From an uncultured Collinsella sp. (GTDB lineage Bacteria > Actinomycetota > Coriobacteriia > Coriobacteriales > Coriobacteriaceae): 64,000 bases of DNA. A program made the translations under genes and the position numbers. The notes below the pieces were generated by a model that was given only the letters and a program-made list of their open reading frames with translations, ran no database searches and was not told the DNA's origin. Below, piece after piece: positions 33,854 through 43,266 of this stretch. The stretch's first letter is position 1, and each line of letters starts with the position of its first letter. The stretch is taken from NCBI GenBank assembly GCA_959026725.1, contig CAUFMG010000009.1, forward strand, positions 1 through 64,000, in the 5' to 3' direction.

Positions 33854-34138
33854 GTGCCTGAGGTTGACGCTGCACAGCTCGAGGGTGAGGCAATGCTCTC
33901 AGATCGCATCGCCGATCTCGTCGAATATCTCGTTGTTCAGATCGTCGACGACCCGGATTCCGTGAGCCTTGAGGTCATCGATGGTGACGATGCCTCTACG
34001 ATTGAGGTTTCGGTCGCCGAGGATGACGTCGCTAAGGTCATCGGCCGTCGTGGCCGTACCATTAAGGCCATTCGCACGCTCGCCCGTGCACTGGCCGCTC
34101 GCCTCGACACTGCTGTCGAGGTAGAGGTTCTGGGCTAG
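33854..34138 (+). CDS. khpA: KH-domain RNA-binding protein KhpA (YlqC family)
   Basis: A 94-residue protein starting at GTG 33854, three bases after rpsP. A single KH domain carries VIGRRGRTIKAIRTLARA, the GxxG loop being G-R-R-G. In other Gram-positives KhpA pairs with KhpB and binds RNA, affecting cell division and elongation. Position between rpsP and rimM is the usual one. Confidence 0.92.
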   Translation: MPEVDAAQLEGEAMLSDRIADLVEYLVVQIVDDPDSVSLEVIDGDDASTIEVSVAEDDVAKVIGRRGRTIKAIRTLARALAARLDTAVEVEVLG

Positions 34139-34142
34139 GACC

Positions 34143-34664
34143 TTGAGGTCCCAGTACAAAAACATCGCCCGTGTGGTCAAGCCGCACGGAAGGAAGGGGG
34201 AGGTCCTCGCGCAGCCGCTGCGGGGGCTTCCTTCTGTATTAGAGCCGGGTATGCGCGTCGCCCTGACGCCGCCGGCGCTCAAGCGCGACCGCTTTTGCAC
34301 GGTCGTGTCCGTCACCGATACGGGCGATGGCGATCTGGTCTCGTTTGAGGGCATTGACGACTTGACGGCCGCCGAGGGCATCACGGGATGCTACGTGCTG
34401 GCAAATCGTGACGACTTTGAGCTCGATTCGCTCGACGCTGCCTATACCGACCTGATGGGTCGCGAGGTGGTCGACGAGCGCTTCGGTTTACTCGGCACGA
34501 TCGTCGAGATCATGTCGACGCCCGCTAACGATGTTTGGGTTGTTGAGGGCGATCGGTATGGCGAGGTACTGATTCCCGTGATCGAGCAGGTCGTGCTCGA
34601 TCTTCCCGACACAGGAACAATTTCCGTCCACGTTATGGACGGCCTGATCGATATGGACAAGTAG
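34143..34664 (+). CDS. rimM: Ribosome maturation factor RimM
   Basis: A 173-residue factor for 30S assembly around S19. An N-terminal RimM barrel (IARVVKPHGRKGEVLAQPL) is followed by a PRC barrel (YTDLMGREVVDERFGLLGTIVEIM...VLIPVIEQVVLDLP). It begins with TTG 34143, four bases after khpA. Confidence 0.93.
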   Translation: MRSQYKNIARVVKPHGRKGEVLAQPLRGLPSVLEPGMRVALTPPALKRDRFCTVVSVTDTGDGDLVSFEGIDDLTAAEGITGCYVLANRDDFELDSLDAAYTDLMGREVVDERFGLLGTIVEIMSTPANDVWVVEGDRYGEVLIPVIEQVVLDLPDTGTISVHVMDGLIDMDK

Positions 34665-34674
34665 GGAGGACAAC

Positions 34675-35433
34675 ATGCTGATCGAGACCCTTTCGGTCTT
34701 TCCCGAGATGTTTGAGCCCGTCATGTCCACATCGATCTTGGGCCGCGCCCGCAAGGCCGGCCTTTTTGATTTTAAGGCGTATAACCTGCGCGACTGGACG
34801 CACGACCGCCATCGTACCGTCGATGACGAGCCGTACGGCGGCGGGCAGGGCATGCTCATGAAGGTCGAGCCTATTGCCGAGGCCATCGAGGCCATCAGCT
34901 CCGAGGGTCCCAAGCCCACCGTAGTGTTCTTCACCCCCTGTGGCGAGCCTTTTACGCAGCGTGTGGCCGAGCGCCTGCTCAAAAGTGAGCGCCTGCTGTT
35001 TGTGTGCAGTCGCTACGAGGGCGTCGACGAGCGCGCGTATGCGTATGCCGATGAGCGTCTGTCGATCGGCGACTACGTGCTCACGGGCGGCGAGCTTCCC
35101 GCTATGGTCGTTGCCGATGCCGTCGTACGCCTGATTCCCGGCGCCCTGGGCGACGAGATGAGCAACGTGGACGAGTCGTTCTCGACCGCCGAGGATGGAG
35201 GCCTGCTCGAGTACGCGCAGTATACCCGTCCTGCCGAGTTCAACGGCGAGGGCGTGCCTCCGGTGCTTGTGAGCGGCGATCACGCCAAGGTCGATGCCTG
35301 GCGTCGCAAGAACGCCATCGAGCGCACCTGCCGCTGGCGTCCCGACTTGATCGAGACGGCGCGGCTCACGCCCGAGGAGCGCGCTTACGCGCAGGAGATT
35401 CTTGACGCTTCGTATTCGCAGAGCGAGGAGTGA
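34675..35433 (+). CDS. trmD: tRNA (guanine-37-N1)-methyltransferase
   Basis: A 252-residue SPOUT enzyme that methylates G37 next to the anticodon and prevents frameshifts. The motifs are ETLSVFPEMFEPVMSTSILGRA at the start, DDEPYGGGQGMLMK, CSRYEGVDERAY and the knot IGDYVLTGGELPAM. GGGAGG precedes the ATG. Unlike the common order, rplS is not next: lepB overlaps its end and rplS is 7.8 kb downstream. Confidence 0.97.
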   Translation: MLIETLSVFPEMFEPVMSTSILGRARKAGLFDFKAYNLRDWTHDRHRTVDDEPYGGGQGMLMKVEPIAEAIEAISSEGPKPTVVFFTPCGEPFTQRVAERLLKSERLLFVCSRYEGVDERAYAYADERLSIGDYVLTGGELPAMVVADAVVRLIPGALGDEMSNVDESFSTAEDGGLLEYAQYTRPAEFNGEGVPPVLVSGDHAKVDAWRRKNAIERTCRWRPDLIETARLTPEERAYAQEILDASYSQSEE

Positions 35434-35435
35434 GT

Positions 35436-35999
35436 ATGGTTCCTACGCAACATTCCGCGTTGAGGGGCGCTTTTGAGTGGATCGCGGTCATCGCGATCGC
35501 GCTCGTGGCCACGTTCCTGATCCGCACTTTTGTGGTCGAGCCCTTTGTGGTGCCCACCGGTTCTATGGAGGACACGATCGAGATTGGCGACCAGATCCTG
35601 GCACAAAAGGTGAGCCTCGAGCTCGGTCAGCCCGTCAAGCAGGGCGATATCGTGGTGTTTCACAACCCCGATGGCACCTCCGAGCATGATGTTCTTGTCA
35701 AGCGTGTTATTGCCACGGCCGGGCAGACGGTCGACCTGCAGGATGGCAAGGTGGTTGTTGACGGCCAAGCGCTCGACGAGGACTATACGACGGGCATGAG
35801 CTGGCCACTTTCGGTCCAAGCGCCCGGCGCTCAGGTAAGCTATCCCTACACCGTTCCCGACGGGTGCGTGTGGGTGATGGGCGACAACCGCGAAAACTCT
35901 GCCGACTCACGCTACTTTGGTCCCGTCGATCGCTCTGATTTGATCGCTGTGGCACTCGTTCGCTACTGGCCGCTCAACCGCATCGGCGCTATCGACTAA
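35436..35999 (+). CDS. lepB: Signal peptidase I
   Basis: A 187-residue membrane protease that removes signal peptides from exported proteins. One N-terminal membrane segment (residues about 13-33) precedes PTGSMEDTI with catalytic Ser43; catalytic Lys89 lies in VLVKRVIA, and GDNRENSADSRYFG is the box E motif. ATG 35436 has GAGGAG at five bases; a GTG overlapping the trmD stop adds two residues. Confidence 0.95.
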   Translation: MVPTQHSALRGAFEWIAVIAIALVATFLIRTFVVEPFVVPTGSMEDTIEIGDQILAQKVSLELGQPVKQGDIVVFHNPDGTSEHDVLVKRVIATAGQTVDLQDGKVVVDGQALDEDYTTGMSWPLSVQAPGAQVSYPYTVPDGCVWVMGDNRENSADSRYFGPVDRSDLIAVALVRYWPLNRIGAID

Positions 36000-36058
36000 A
36001 AACCGCTATAGTACAGTACCTAACCGTGTAATCGTTTCGACGAGGGGATATTAGAGGC

Positions 36059-36970
36059 ATGAACGCTTCATCGCTTTCCTTCCAAGACATCATCCTGCGC
36101 CTCCAGCAGTACTGGGGCGAGCAGGGCTGCGTCATTATGCAGCCCTATGACTCCGAGGTCGGTGCCGGTACCTTCCATACCGCGACCACGCTGCGCTCGC
36201 TCGGTCCCGCCGAGTGGCGCACCTGCTATGCGCAGCCCTGCCGCCGTCCCGCTGACGGCCGCTACGGCGAGAACCCCAACCGCATGCAGCACTACTATCA
36301 GTTCCAAGTGCTCATCAAGCCCTCGCCGGTCAACGCCCAGGAGCTCTACCTTGGTTCGCTGGCCGCCATTGGCCTGGACCCCAACGACCATGACGTCCGC
36401 TTTGTCGAGGACGACTGGGAGAGCCCGACGCTCGGCGCCTGGGGCCTTGGCTGGGAGGTCTGGCTCAATGGCATGGAGGTCACGCAGTTTACGTACTTCC
36501 AGCAGGTGGGCGGCATCGAGGTCGACCCCGTGCCCGTTGAGATTACCTACGGCCTGGAGCGTATCGCCATGTACGCCCAGGGCGTTAACTCGGTCTACGA
36601 CCTGGTGTGGAGCTACCTGCCCGACGGCACGCCCATGACCTATGGCGACGTGTTCCTCGAGAACGAGCGCGAGTTCAGTGCCTATAACTTTGAGGTCGCC
36701 AACGTCGAGATGATGAGTCAGAAGTTTGACGACTACGAGGCCGAGTGCCATTCCTGCCTGGAGCGCAAGCTGCCGCTGCCGGCATATGACTGCGTCATGA
36801 AGTGCAGCCACGCCTTCAACCTGCTCGATGCCCGCGGCGCCCTGTCCGCGGTCGAGCGTGCCAACTACATCCTGCGCGTCCGCGCCGTCGCCAAGGCGTG
36901 CTGCGAGGCCTACATGGCCGAGGTCGCCGGAGTCAACGAGAATGCCGATCAGGAAGGCGAGGTGGCGTAA
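36059..36970 (+). CDS. glyQ: Glycine-tRNA ligase alpha subunit
   Basis: A 303-residue catalytic subunit of the tetrameric (alpha2-beta2) bacterial glycyl-tRNA synthetase. It starts SFQDIILRLQQYWGEQGCVIMQPYD and has the class II core with RPADGRYGENPNRMQHYYQFQV. The upstream gap of 59 bases is too short for a T-box leader. A possible -10 (TATAGT, 36007-36012) has no matching -35, so the gene may be read with lepB. Confidence 0.97.
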   Translation: MNASSLSFQDIILRLQQYWGEQGCVIMQPYDSEVGAGTFHTATTLRSLGPAEWRTCYAQPCRRPADGRYGENPNRMQHYYQFQVLIKPSPVNAQELYLGSLAAIGLDPNDHDVRFVEDDWESPTLGAWGLGWEVWLNGMEVTQFTYFQQVGGIEVDPVPVEITYGLERIAMYAQGVNSVYDLVWSYLPDGTPMTYGDVFLENEREFSAYNFEVANVEMMSQKFDDYEAECHSCLERKLPLPAYDCVMKCSHAFNLLDARGALSAVERANYILRVRAVAKACCEAYMAEVAGVNENADQEGEVA

Positions 36971-36973
36971 GCC

Positions 36974-39070
36974 ATGGCAGACGCTAAGGATTTCCTGTTT
37001 GAGATCGGTACGGAAGAAATGCCCTCTGCACCGCTGAACAATGCCGTCAAGCAGCTTGGCGCCATGATCGCCAAGGGTCTCGACGAGGCCGGTCTGGCCC
37101 ACGGCGAGGTCCGTGTGATCTCGAGCCCGCGCCGCCTGGCTGCGCTCGTTGCTGACGTTGCCACCGCGACCGACGAGGTTCACGAGGTCAAGCGCGGCCC
37201 CGCGGCCAACATCGCCTTCGATGCCGACGGTAACGCCACCAAGGCCGCCCAGGGCTTTGCCCGCAAGTGCGGTGTGGCTGCCGAGGACCTGGTCCGTCGC
37301 GAGGACACTGACGGTCGCGAGTATGTGTTCGCCGAGAAGAACATTCCTTCCGCACCGGCTACGCCGATTCTGACCGCTCTGTGCGAGAAGACCATCGCCG
37401 GCCTGCAGTGGCCCAACTACCGCAGCCAGCGCTGGGGTCACGAGCATGCGACCTTTGTTCGTCCGGTCCGCTGGATCTGCTGCCTTTTGGGCGAGGATGT
37501 TGTGCCCGTGTCGTTTGCCGACGTGACGAGCGGCAACACCACGCGCGGTCATCGCGTACTTGGCCCTGGCGACTATGTGGTTGCCAGCCCCGCTGTTTAC
37601 GAGCAGGTGCTCGAGGACGCCGGTGTGCTTTCTGCCGAGCGTCGTCGTGAGGTCATCCTCGCCGGTATCGCCGAGGTCGAGGCTGCCCGTCCCGGCTGCC
37701 ATGTCGATACGCCCAAGAAGGTCTTTGAGGAGGTCATTAACCTCTGCGAGTGGCCGACGGTGCTCGTCGGTACCTTCGATGAGGAGTTCCTCAAGGTCCC
37801 GCACGAGATCATCTGCGAGTCCATGCTCACCAACCAGCGCTACTTCCCGATCTATGACGGCGAGGGCAAGCTCACGCGTGAGTTCGTGGTCGTTTCCAAC
37901 AGCAAGCCCGAGAATGCCGAGCGCGTGATCGACGGTAACGAGCGCGTCGTGCGCGCCCGTCTGGACGACGCAAAGTTCTTCTACGAGGAGGACCTGAAGA
38001 TCTCCCTCGACGAGTTCCGTGAGCGCCTGGCCAAGGTTGCCTTCCAGGAGAAGCTCGGTAGCGTGCTCGCCAAGTCCGAGCGCATCGAGCAGCTCGCGCT
38101 CGCTATTGCCCGTGAGGCACACCTGGGTGCTCATCTGGCAGCTGACGCCGGCCGTGCCGCGCACCTGTGCAAGGCCGACCTGGTGTCCAACGCCGTCGTC
38201 GAGTTCACGAGCCAGCAGGGCGTGATGGGCGGTTATTACGCGACCGCGATGGGGGAGAACGACGAGGTCGCCCACGCCATTCGCGATCACTATCGTCCCC
38301 GCTTTGCCGGTGACGAGCTGCCCGAGGGCACCGCTGGCTGCATCGTGGCCTGTGCCGACAAGCTCGATACCATTGCCGGTATCTTTGCCATCGACGAGCC
38401 CCCGACCGGCTCCTCCGACCCCTATGCGCTGCGTCGTGCCGCTATCGGCATCATCAACATCCTGCGCGACCGCCTGCCGATCGACCCCACGTCGCTTATC
38501 GACTTTGCGCTCGAGCTCTATAGTGAGCAGGGCATTGAGTTTGACGCCGCCGAGGTCGCCCAGCAGGTTCGTGACTTCTTCCATGGCCGCCTGGTGAGCA
38601 TGGCCCGCGACGAAAAGATCCCGGCCGATACCGTTGCCGCCGTCTCCGCGGTGCACATCATCGCCCCGTCCGTCTTCTTCGCCCGCTGCGCCGCCCTCGA
38701 CGAGGCCCGCAAGAATGATGCCGAGACCTTTGACAACCTGGCTACCGCCTATGCCCGTGCCGCGCACATCTCCAAGCCCGAGCTGGGTGCGGAGTATGAC
38801 CGCAGCCTGATGGGCGAGGTCGAGCTCGCGCTCGCCGACGCCTCCGAGGCTGCTCAGACCGCTGTCGATGCCGCCCTTGCTGCCGAGGACTACCCGGCCG
38901 CATTTGCCGCCCTCGCCGCCCTGCGCGCGCCCATCGACCGCTTCTTCGATGAGGTCATGGTCATGGACAAGGACGAGCAGCTCCGCGATAATCGCCTTAA
39001 GCTGCTCAACCGCTTCGAGGCCGTTTTCTCCGGCATCGCCAACATCGGTGAGCTTGCCCGCAAAAAGTAA
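36974..39070 (+). CDS. glyS: Glycine-tRNA ligase beta subunit
   Basis: A 698-residue subunit that carries tRNA recognition and, near the C-terminus, an anticodon-binding-like helical region. It opens DFLFEIGTEEMPSAPLNNAVKQL, and contains RWICCLLGEDVVPV, a VADKLDTIAG HD-like block, and SSDPYALRRAAIGI. It starts three bases after glyQ. Length is normal. Confidence 0.97.
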   Translation: MADAKDFLFEIGTEEMPSAPLNNAVKQLGAMIAKGLDEAGLAHGEVRVISSPRRLAALVADVATATDEVHEVKRGPAANIAFDADGNATKAAQGFARKCGVAAEDLVRREDTDGREYVFAEKNIPSAPATPILTALCEKTIAGLQWPNYRSQRWGHEHATFVRPVRWICCLLGEDVVPVSFADVTSGNTTRGHRVLGPGDYVVASPAVYEQVLEDAGVLSAERRREVILAGIAEVEAARPGCHVDTPKKVFEEVINLCEWPTVLVGTFDEEFLKVPHEIICESMLTNQRYFPIYDGEGKLTREFVVVSNSKPENAERVIDGNERVVRARLDDAKFFYEEDLKISLDEFRERLAKVAFQEKLGSVLAKSERIEQLALAIAREAHLGAHLAADAGRAAHLCKADLVSNAVVEFTSQQGVMGGYYATAMGENDEVAHAIRDHYRPRFAGDELPEGTAGCIVACADKLDTIAGIFAIDEPPTGSSDPYALRRAAIGIINILRDRLPIDPTSLIDFALELYSEQGIEFDAAEVAQQVRDFFHGRLVSMARDEKIPADTVAAVSAVHIIAPSVFFARCAALDEARKNDAETFDNLATAYARAAHISKPELGAEYDRSLMGEVELALADASEAAQTAVDAALAAEDYPAAFAALAALRAPIDRFFDEVMVMDKDEQLRDNRLKLLNRFEAVFSGIANIGELARKK

Positions 39071-39104
39071 GCCAGCTTGCGCATAAGCGCAAAAGGAGCC
39101 CCGC

Positions 39105-39980
39105 ATGGATTGCCCGGTCACCGCTCGTCCCACCGTTATCGTTATCTCCGACTCGCTCGGTGATACCGCTTGTGAGGTGGTGCTTGCGGCGTCCGGGCAA
39201 TTTGATGAAGGGGCTTTTCGCGTTTTGCGCCTGCCCAAGGTGACCTCCGTGGAGCAGGTCAAGTCATTTGTGGGGCCGCGCGTCGATGCCGACCATCGCG
39301 ATATCGCCGTGTTCCATACCATCGTCGACCCGGCCCTTCGTGCTCGCGTGCTCGACTACCTGGGCATGCTGCACATTCGCTCGGTCGACCTGATCGGTCC
39401 GACGCTTGCCGTGCTTACGTCGCTCATCGGGGCGCCGCCCAAGGGCGTTGCGGGCGTGATTCACAAGACCGATGACCGCTATTTCCATCGCATTGAGGCT
39501 ATGGAGTATTTCGTTGAGCACGATGACGGTCGTGGTTGTGACGATCTGTCGGGTGCTGATATCGTGCTGCTGGGCGTGTCGCGCACGTCCAAGACCCCGC
39601 TGTCGATGTATTTAGCCTATCAGGGCTACAAGGTCGCCAATGTCCCACTGGCGCATGGCATGGAGCCGCCCAAGTCGATTTACGAGGTCGACCCGATGCG
39701 CCTGTTCGGCCTAATTTCGACCGTTGACGTGATTTCTGAGATCCGCGATAGCCGCTTGGGGGATGATTACGCCCGTGCCGTTGCCGGCTCCTATGCTGAG
39801 CCCGAGAGCGTACGCAGCGAGCTCGAGGAGGCCCGTGCCCTCATGAAGCGCCTGGGCTGCTTTGTGGTGCGCACCGACGGTAAAGCCATCGAGGAAAGCG
39901 CTGCCGAGATCATTGCCCACCTCGAGGAGATCCAGGAAGCCAGGGGCCGCCGTGCCGCCCGCCGCGCTCAACAAAAGTAG
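39105..39980 (+). CDS. Pyruvate, phosphate dikinase regulatory protein (DUF299 kinase/phosphorylase)
   Basis: A 291-residue bifunctional regulator. The P-loop-like motif GVSRTSKTPLSMYLAYQG lies near residues 156-173. The family phosphorylates PPDK on a Thr near its catalytic His with ADP, which inactivates it, and removes the phosphate with Pi. Its target is encoded 326 bases downstream and has Thr476 two residues before His478. AAAAGGAG precedes the ATG, and the stop TAG forms part of a repeat. Confidence 0.93.
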   Translation: MDCPVTARPTVIVISDSLGDTACEVVLAASGQFDEGAFRVLRLPKVTSVEQVKSFVGPRVDADHRDIAVFHTIVDPALRARVLDYLGMLHIRSVDLIGPTLAVLTSLIGAPPKGVAGVIHKTDDRYFHRIEAMEYFVEHDDGRGCDDLSGADIVLLGVSRTSKTPLSMYLAYQGYKVANVPLAHGMEPPKSIYEVDPMRLFGLISTVDVISEIRDSRLGDDYARAVAGSYAEPESVRSELEEARALMKRLGCFVVRTDGKAIEESAAEIIAHLEEIQEARGRRAARRAQQK

Positions 39981-40039
39981 CTCACTTGGGACAAGGTTGT
40001 TTGGGTAGCTAATTTGGGACGGGGTTCTTTTAGCTACCC
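39977..40039. repeat. REP-like repeat, copies B and C in tandem
   Basis: Copy B starts at 39977 (GTAGCTCACTTGGGACAAGG). Copy C (40003-40039) has perfect 10-base inverted ends GGGTAGCTAA and TTAGCTACCC around a core with GGGACGGGG. Copy A is at 31957-31987. The TAG in copy B is the stop codon of the PPDK regulator. Copy C could also fold as a transcript hairpin. Confidence 0.75.
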
Positions 40040-40306
40040 AAAGAGAATACTTGGAAATAATGCTGATAAATGGTAAAGCGATTTAGCAAAAACATCGCAT
40101 CCGACCTGCATTTTCCTTGTAGTGGTATCTTCATAAGGTAACCACCTTTACCTACCGTTTACCGCCGGTTTTAGCACGTTTACCAAACCGCGCACCCTCT
40201 GCTCAAGCCTGTCCAAAACCCGCCGTATAGTTCCCTCACGGCCCGCATCCGGCGGGTCGATTCGTTACCACGGTCGTGCGCGTAAGCGCATGGAAGGGGA
40301 AGTATC
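40040..40306 (+). promoter_or_regulatory. ppdK upstream region with TTTACC direct repeats
   Basis: TTTACC occurs at 40147-40152, 40158-40163 and 40179-40184; the last two are within CGTTTACC and are exactly 21 bases apart, two helical turns. The complement GGTAAA is at 40072-40077. A TATAGT -10 candidate at 40226-40231 lacks a good -35, which fits an activated promoter. AAGGGGA precedes the GTG start of ppdK. I see no gene in this stretch. Confidence 0.45.
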
Positions 40307-43057
40307 GTGAGCGATTGCAAGAGGGTTTACCGTTTTGGAACCGACGCCCAGGGCACCTGTGTCACCGAGGGCGACAAGTCCATGAACTTTGTGCTTGGTG
40401 GCAAGGGCGCTAACCTTGCCGAGATGAGCCGCATAGGCCTGCCGGTTCCCGGTGGCTTTACCATTACCTGCCAGACTTGCGTCGAGTACTCCGGTGCCGG
40501 CAACGTGTGGCCCGGGGGCGCACTCGATGAGATCGTTGCTGCCGAGGCGGACCTCGAGGCCCGCTGCGGCAAGAAGCTCGGCGACGCCTCCGATCCGCTG
40601 CTCGTGTCGGTTCGCTCGGGCGCTCCGTTCTCCATGCCCGGTATGATGGACACGGTCCTCAACTTGGGCCTCAATGACGATTCCGTCCAGGGCCTCATCG
40701 CGCAGACGCAGAACCCGCGTTTTGCCTGGGATAGCTACCGCCGCTTTATCCAGATGTTTTCCAATGTCGTCATGGGCGTTGACGCCGACCTGTTCGAGAA
40801 CGCCCTGACCCAGGCCCGTCTGGTCGCCGGCGTTCGCGTCGATTCCGAGCTTTCGGCCGAGGACCTGCAGGAACTCGTCGAGACCTTCAAGGGGATCTTC
40901 TCCGAGAACGTCGAGGCCGCCCTGTATCCCGAGCTCGAGGTTGCCGACGGCAAGCCCGTCTTCCCGCACGATCCTGAGCTTCAGCTGCGCCTTGCCATCC
41001 AGGCCGTCTTTGGCAGCTGGATGAACGAGCGTGCCTGCATCTACCGCAAGCAGCATGGCATTTCCGACGACCTCGGCACCGCCGTCAACGTACAGGCCAT
41101 GGCCTTTGGCAACAAGGGCGAGACCTCTGCGACGGGCGTCGCCTTTACGCGTAATCCGGCCGACGGCACCAAGGAGTTCTACGGTGACTTTTTGGTCAAC
41201 GCCCAGGGCGAGGACGTCGTCGCCGGTATCCGCAACACCGAGCCCATCGCCGACCTCAAGGCCACCCCGGGCCTCGAGTCTGCAGGTGAGGAGCTCGAGC
41301 GCGTGTTCCTGACGCTCGAGGACCATTACCGCGATATGTGCGATATCGAGTTCACCATCGAGCAGGGCAAGCTCTGGATGCTCCAGACACGCGTGGGTAA
41401 ACGCACTGCCACCGCCGCCCTGCGCATCGCCATCGAAATGGTCGAGGAGGGCCTGATCACCCGCGAAGAGGCCGTGAGCCGTATCGATCCCGCGCAACTC
41501 GACCAGCTCCTGCACCCGCAGTTTGACGCTTCCAAGAGGTACGAGGCGCTGGCCAGCGGTCTGAACGCCAGCCCCGGCGCCGCCGTGGGCGAGGTCGTGT
41601 TCTCGAGCGATGACGCCGTCGCGCGCGCAAACGAGGGTCATAAGGTTATCTTGGTCCGTTGGGAGACCAACCCCGACGACTTGAAGGGCATGGTCGCCGC
41701 CGAGGGCATCCTGACCAGCCACGGTGGCAAGACGAGCCATGCCGCTGTTATCGCCCGCGGTATGGGTACGCCCTGCGTCTGCGGCGTTGAGCGCTTCCAC
41801 ATCGATGCCGCCGAGAAGGTCGTGCGCATCGAGGGCAGCGACCGCGTGCTGCACGAGGGCGACATCATCTCCATCGACGGCACCCAGGGCATCGTCGTCG
41901 ACGGTCCCGTCGACCTGGTCTCCGCTGAGCTCACCGGCGACCTGGACACCATCCTGTCCTGGGCCGACGAGATTCGTCTGGACGAGACCTGTGGCCACGC
42001 CAACCATGTGCGCGTCAACGCCGACAACCCTGAGGACGCCGAGCTCGCCCTCGAGTTTGGTGCCGAGGCCATAGGCCTGTGCCGCACCGAGCACATGTTC
42101 CTGGGCGATCGCAAGAATATCATCCAGAGCTTTATCCTGTCTGACGATGAGGCCGTGAAGCAGCAGGCCCTGTCCGACCTGCTCAAGGTTCAGACCGAGG
42201 ACTTCCTGGCGATGTTCAAGACCATGTCCGGTCGCGATGTGGTCGTCCGCCTGCTCGATCCGCCGCTTCATGAGTTCTTGGATAATCCTCGCGAGCTCGA
42301 GGTCGCCATCACCAAGAAGGAAGCCGCTGGCGCCGGCGAGGAAGAGCTTGCCGCCTTGCGTGGCCGCCTACGTCGCATCGATAGCATGGTCGAGTCCAAC
42401 CCGATGCTCGGCCTGCGCGGTGTGCGTCTGTCCGTCGTCTTTGGGGATCTGCCGCTCATGCAGGTTCGTGCCGTCGCCACGGCTGCTGCCCGCCTTATCA
42501 AGGAGGGCGTCGACCCGCGTCCCGAGATCATGGTTCCGCTCGTTTCCATCACGGCCGAGCATGTCCAGACCCGCGAGGTTATCGAGCGCGTGATCGCCGA
42601 GGTTTCCGCCGAGGAGGGCGTCGAGCTCAACATCCCCGTGGGCACGATGCTCGAGCTGCCGCGCGCCTGCATGGTCGCCGATGAGATCGCCCTGCACGCC
42701 GACTTCTTCTGCTTTGGCACCAACGACCTCACACAGACGACCTTCGGCTTCTCGCGCGACGACGCCGAGGCCAAGTTCATTCCGCTGTACCTGCACAAGA
42801 AGATCCTGAAGGACAACCCCTTCGAGACCATCGACATAGCGGTGCTCGAGCTGGTGCGTATGGCCGTCGAGAAGGGCCGCGCCACCAATCCCGACATGCA
42901 CTTTGGCGTGTGCGGCGAGCACGGTGGCGACCCCAAGTCCATCAAGGGCCTGTTTAACGTGGCCGACGTGGACTACGTGTCCTGCTCGCCCTACCGTGTG
43001 CCGGTCGCGCGTCTTGCTGCCGCCCAGGCCAAGCTCGAGGCAAAGCGTTCCGCCTAA
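40307..43057 (+). CDS. ppdK: Pyruvate, phosphate dikinase
   Basis: A 916-residue enzyme that reversibly converts PEP, AMP and pyrophosphate to pyruvate, ATP and phosphate, important for glycolysis or gluconeogenesis in anaerobes. The N-terminal grasp domain has GGKGANLAEM, the swivelling domain carries catalytic His478 in GGKTSHAAVIARGMGTPCV, and the C-terminal barrel has Cys869 in VCGEHGGDP. Length is usual. The start is GTG 40307. Thr476 is the expected target of the upstream regulatory protein. Confidence 0.97.
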   Translation: MSDCKRVYRFGTDAQGTCVTEGDKSMNFVLGGKGANLAEMSRIGLPVPGGFTITCQTCVEYSGAGNVWPGGALDEIVAAEADLEARCGKKLGDASDPLLVSVRSGAPFSMPGMMDTVLNLGLNDDSVQGLIAQTQNPRFAWDSYRRFIQMFSNVVMGVDADLFENALTQARLVAGVRVDSELSAEDLQELVETFKGIFSENVEAALYPELEVADGKPVFPHDPELQLRLAIQAVFGSWMNERACIYRKQHGISDDLGTAVNVQAMAFGNKGETSATGVAFTRNPADGTKEFYGDFLVNAQGEDVVAGIRNTEPIADLKATPGLESAGEELERVFLTLEDHYRDMCDIEFTIEQGKLWMLQTRVGKRTATAALRIAIEMVEEGLITREEAVSRIDPAQLDQLLHPQFDASKRYEALASGLNASPGAAVGEVVFSSDDAVARANEGHKVILVRWETNPDDLKGMVAAEGILTSHGGKTSHAAVIARGMGTPCVCGVERFHIDAAEKVVRIEGSDRVLHEGDIISIDGTQGIVVDGPVDLVSAELTGDLDTILSWADEIRLDETCGHANHVRVNADNPEDAELALEFGAEAIGLCRTEHMFLGDRKNIIQSFILSDDEAVKQQALSDLLKVQTEDFLAMFKTMSGRDVVVRLLDPPLHEFLDNPRELEVAITKKEAAGAGEEELAALRGRLRRIDSMVESNPMLGLRGVRLSVVFGDLPLMQVRAVATAAARLIKEGVDPRPEIMVPLVSITAEHVQTREVIERVIAEVSAEEGVELNIPVGTMLELPRACMVADEIALHADFFCFGTNDLTQTTFGFSRDDAEAKFIPLYLHKKILKDNPFETIDIAVLELVRMAVEKGRATNPDMHFGVCGEHGGDPKSIKGLFNVADVDYVSCSPYRVPVARLAAAQAKLEAKRSA

Positions 43058-43095
43058 CGTTTTGCGTCCAGACGCCTAGCGTAGCCCCCTTCATG

Positions 43096-43125
43096 CCGCC
43101 CGTCTCATTCGTGAGACGGGCGGTT
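43096..43125 (+). terminator. Terminator after ppdK
   Basis: CCGCCCGTCTCA and TGAGACGGGCGG form a perfect 12-bp stem with a TTCG loop. The T run after it is short (TTAT). Confidence 0.75.
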
Positions 43126-43169
43126 ATCATGTGCGGGTTTTGTCTTTTTGTCTGCGTAAAAAATTGTTC

Positions 43170-43197
43170 TTGCAGCAGAAACCCGCGCGTGTATACT
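43170..43197 (+). promoter_or_regulatory. Promoter of rplS
   Basis: TTGCAG (43170-43175) and TATACT (43192-43197) are separated by 16 bases; the leader to rplS is about 65 bases. Confidence 0.7.
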
Positions 43198-43266
43198 CGA
43201 ATACGTTTGTTCAACTACGTGCCGGCCAAGGTGGTACGGCACCTCTAGAAGAGTAAGGAATTGCAC

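Noticed and set aside
36000..36058. T-box leader for glyQS
   Set aside because: Only 59 bases separate lepB and glyQ, far too short, and no specifier loop or T-box motif is seen.
36068..39322. A 1084-codon open frame on the minus strand opposite glyQ-glyS
   Set aside because: It mirrors a GC-rich coding strand with few stop-complement codons. It has no recognisable domain and the plus-strand genes are certain.
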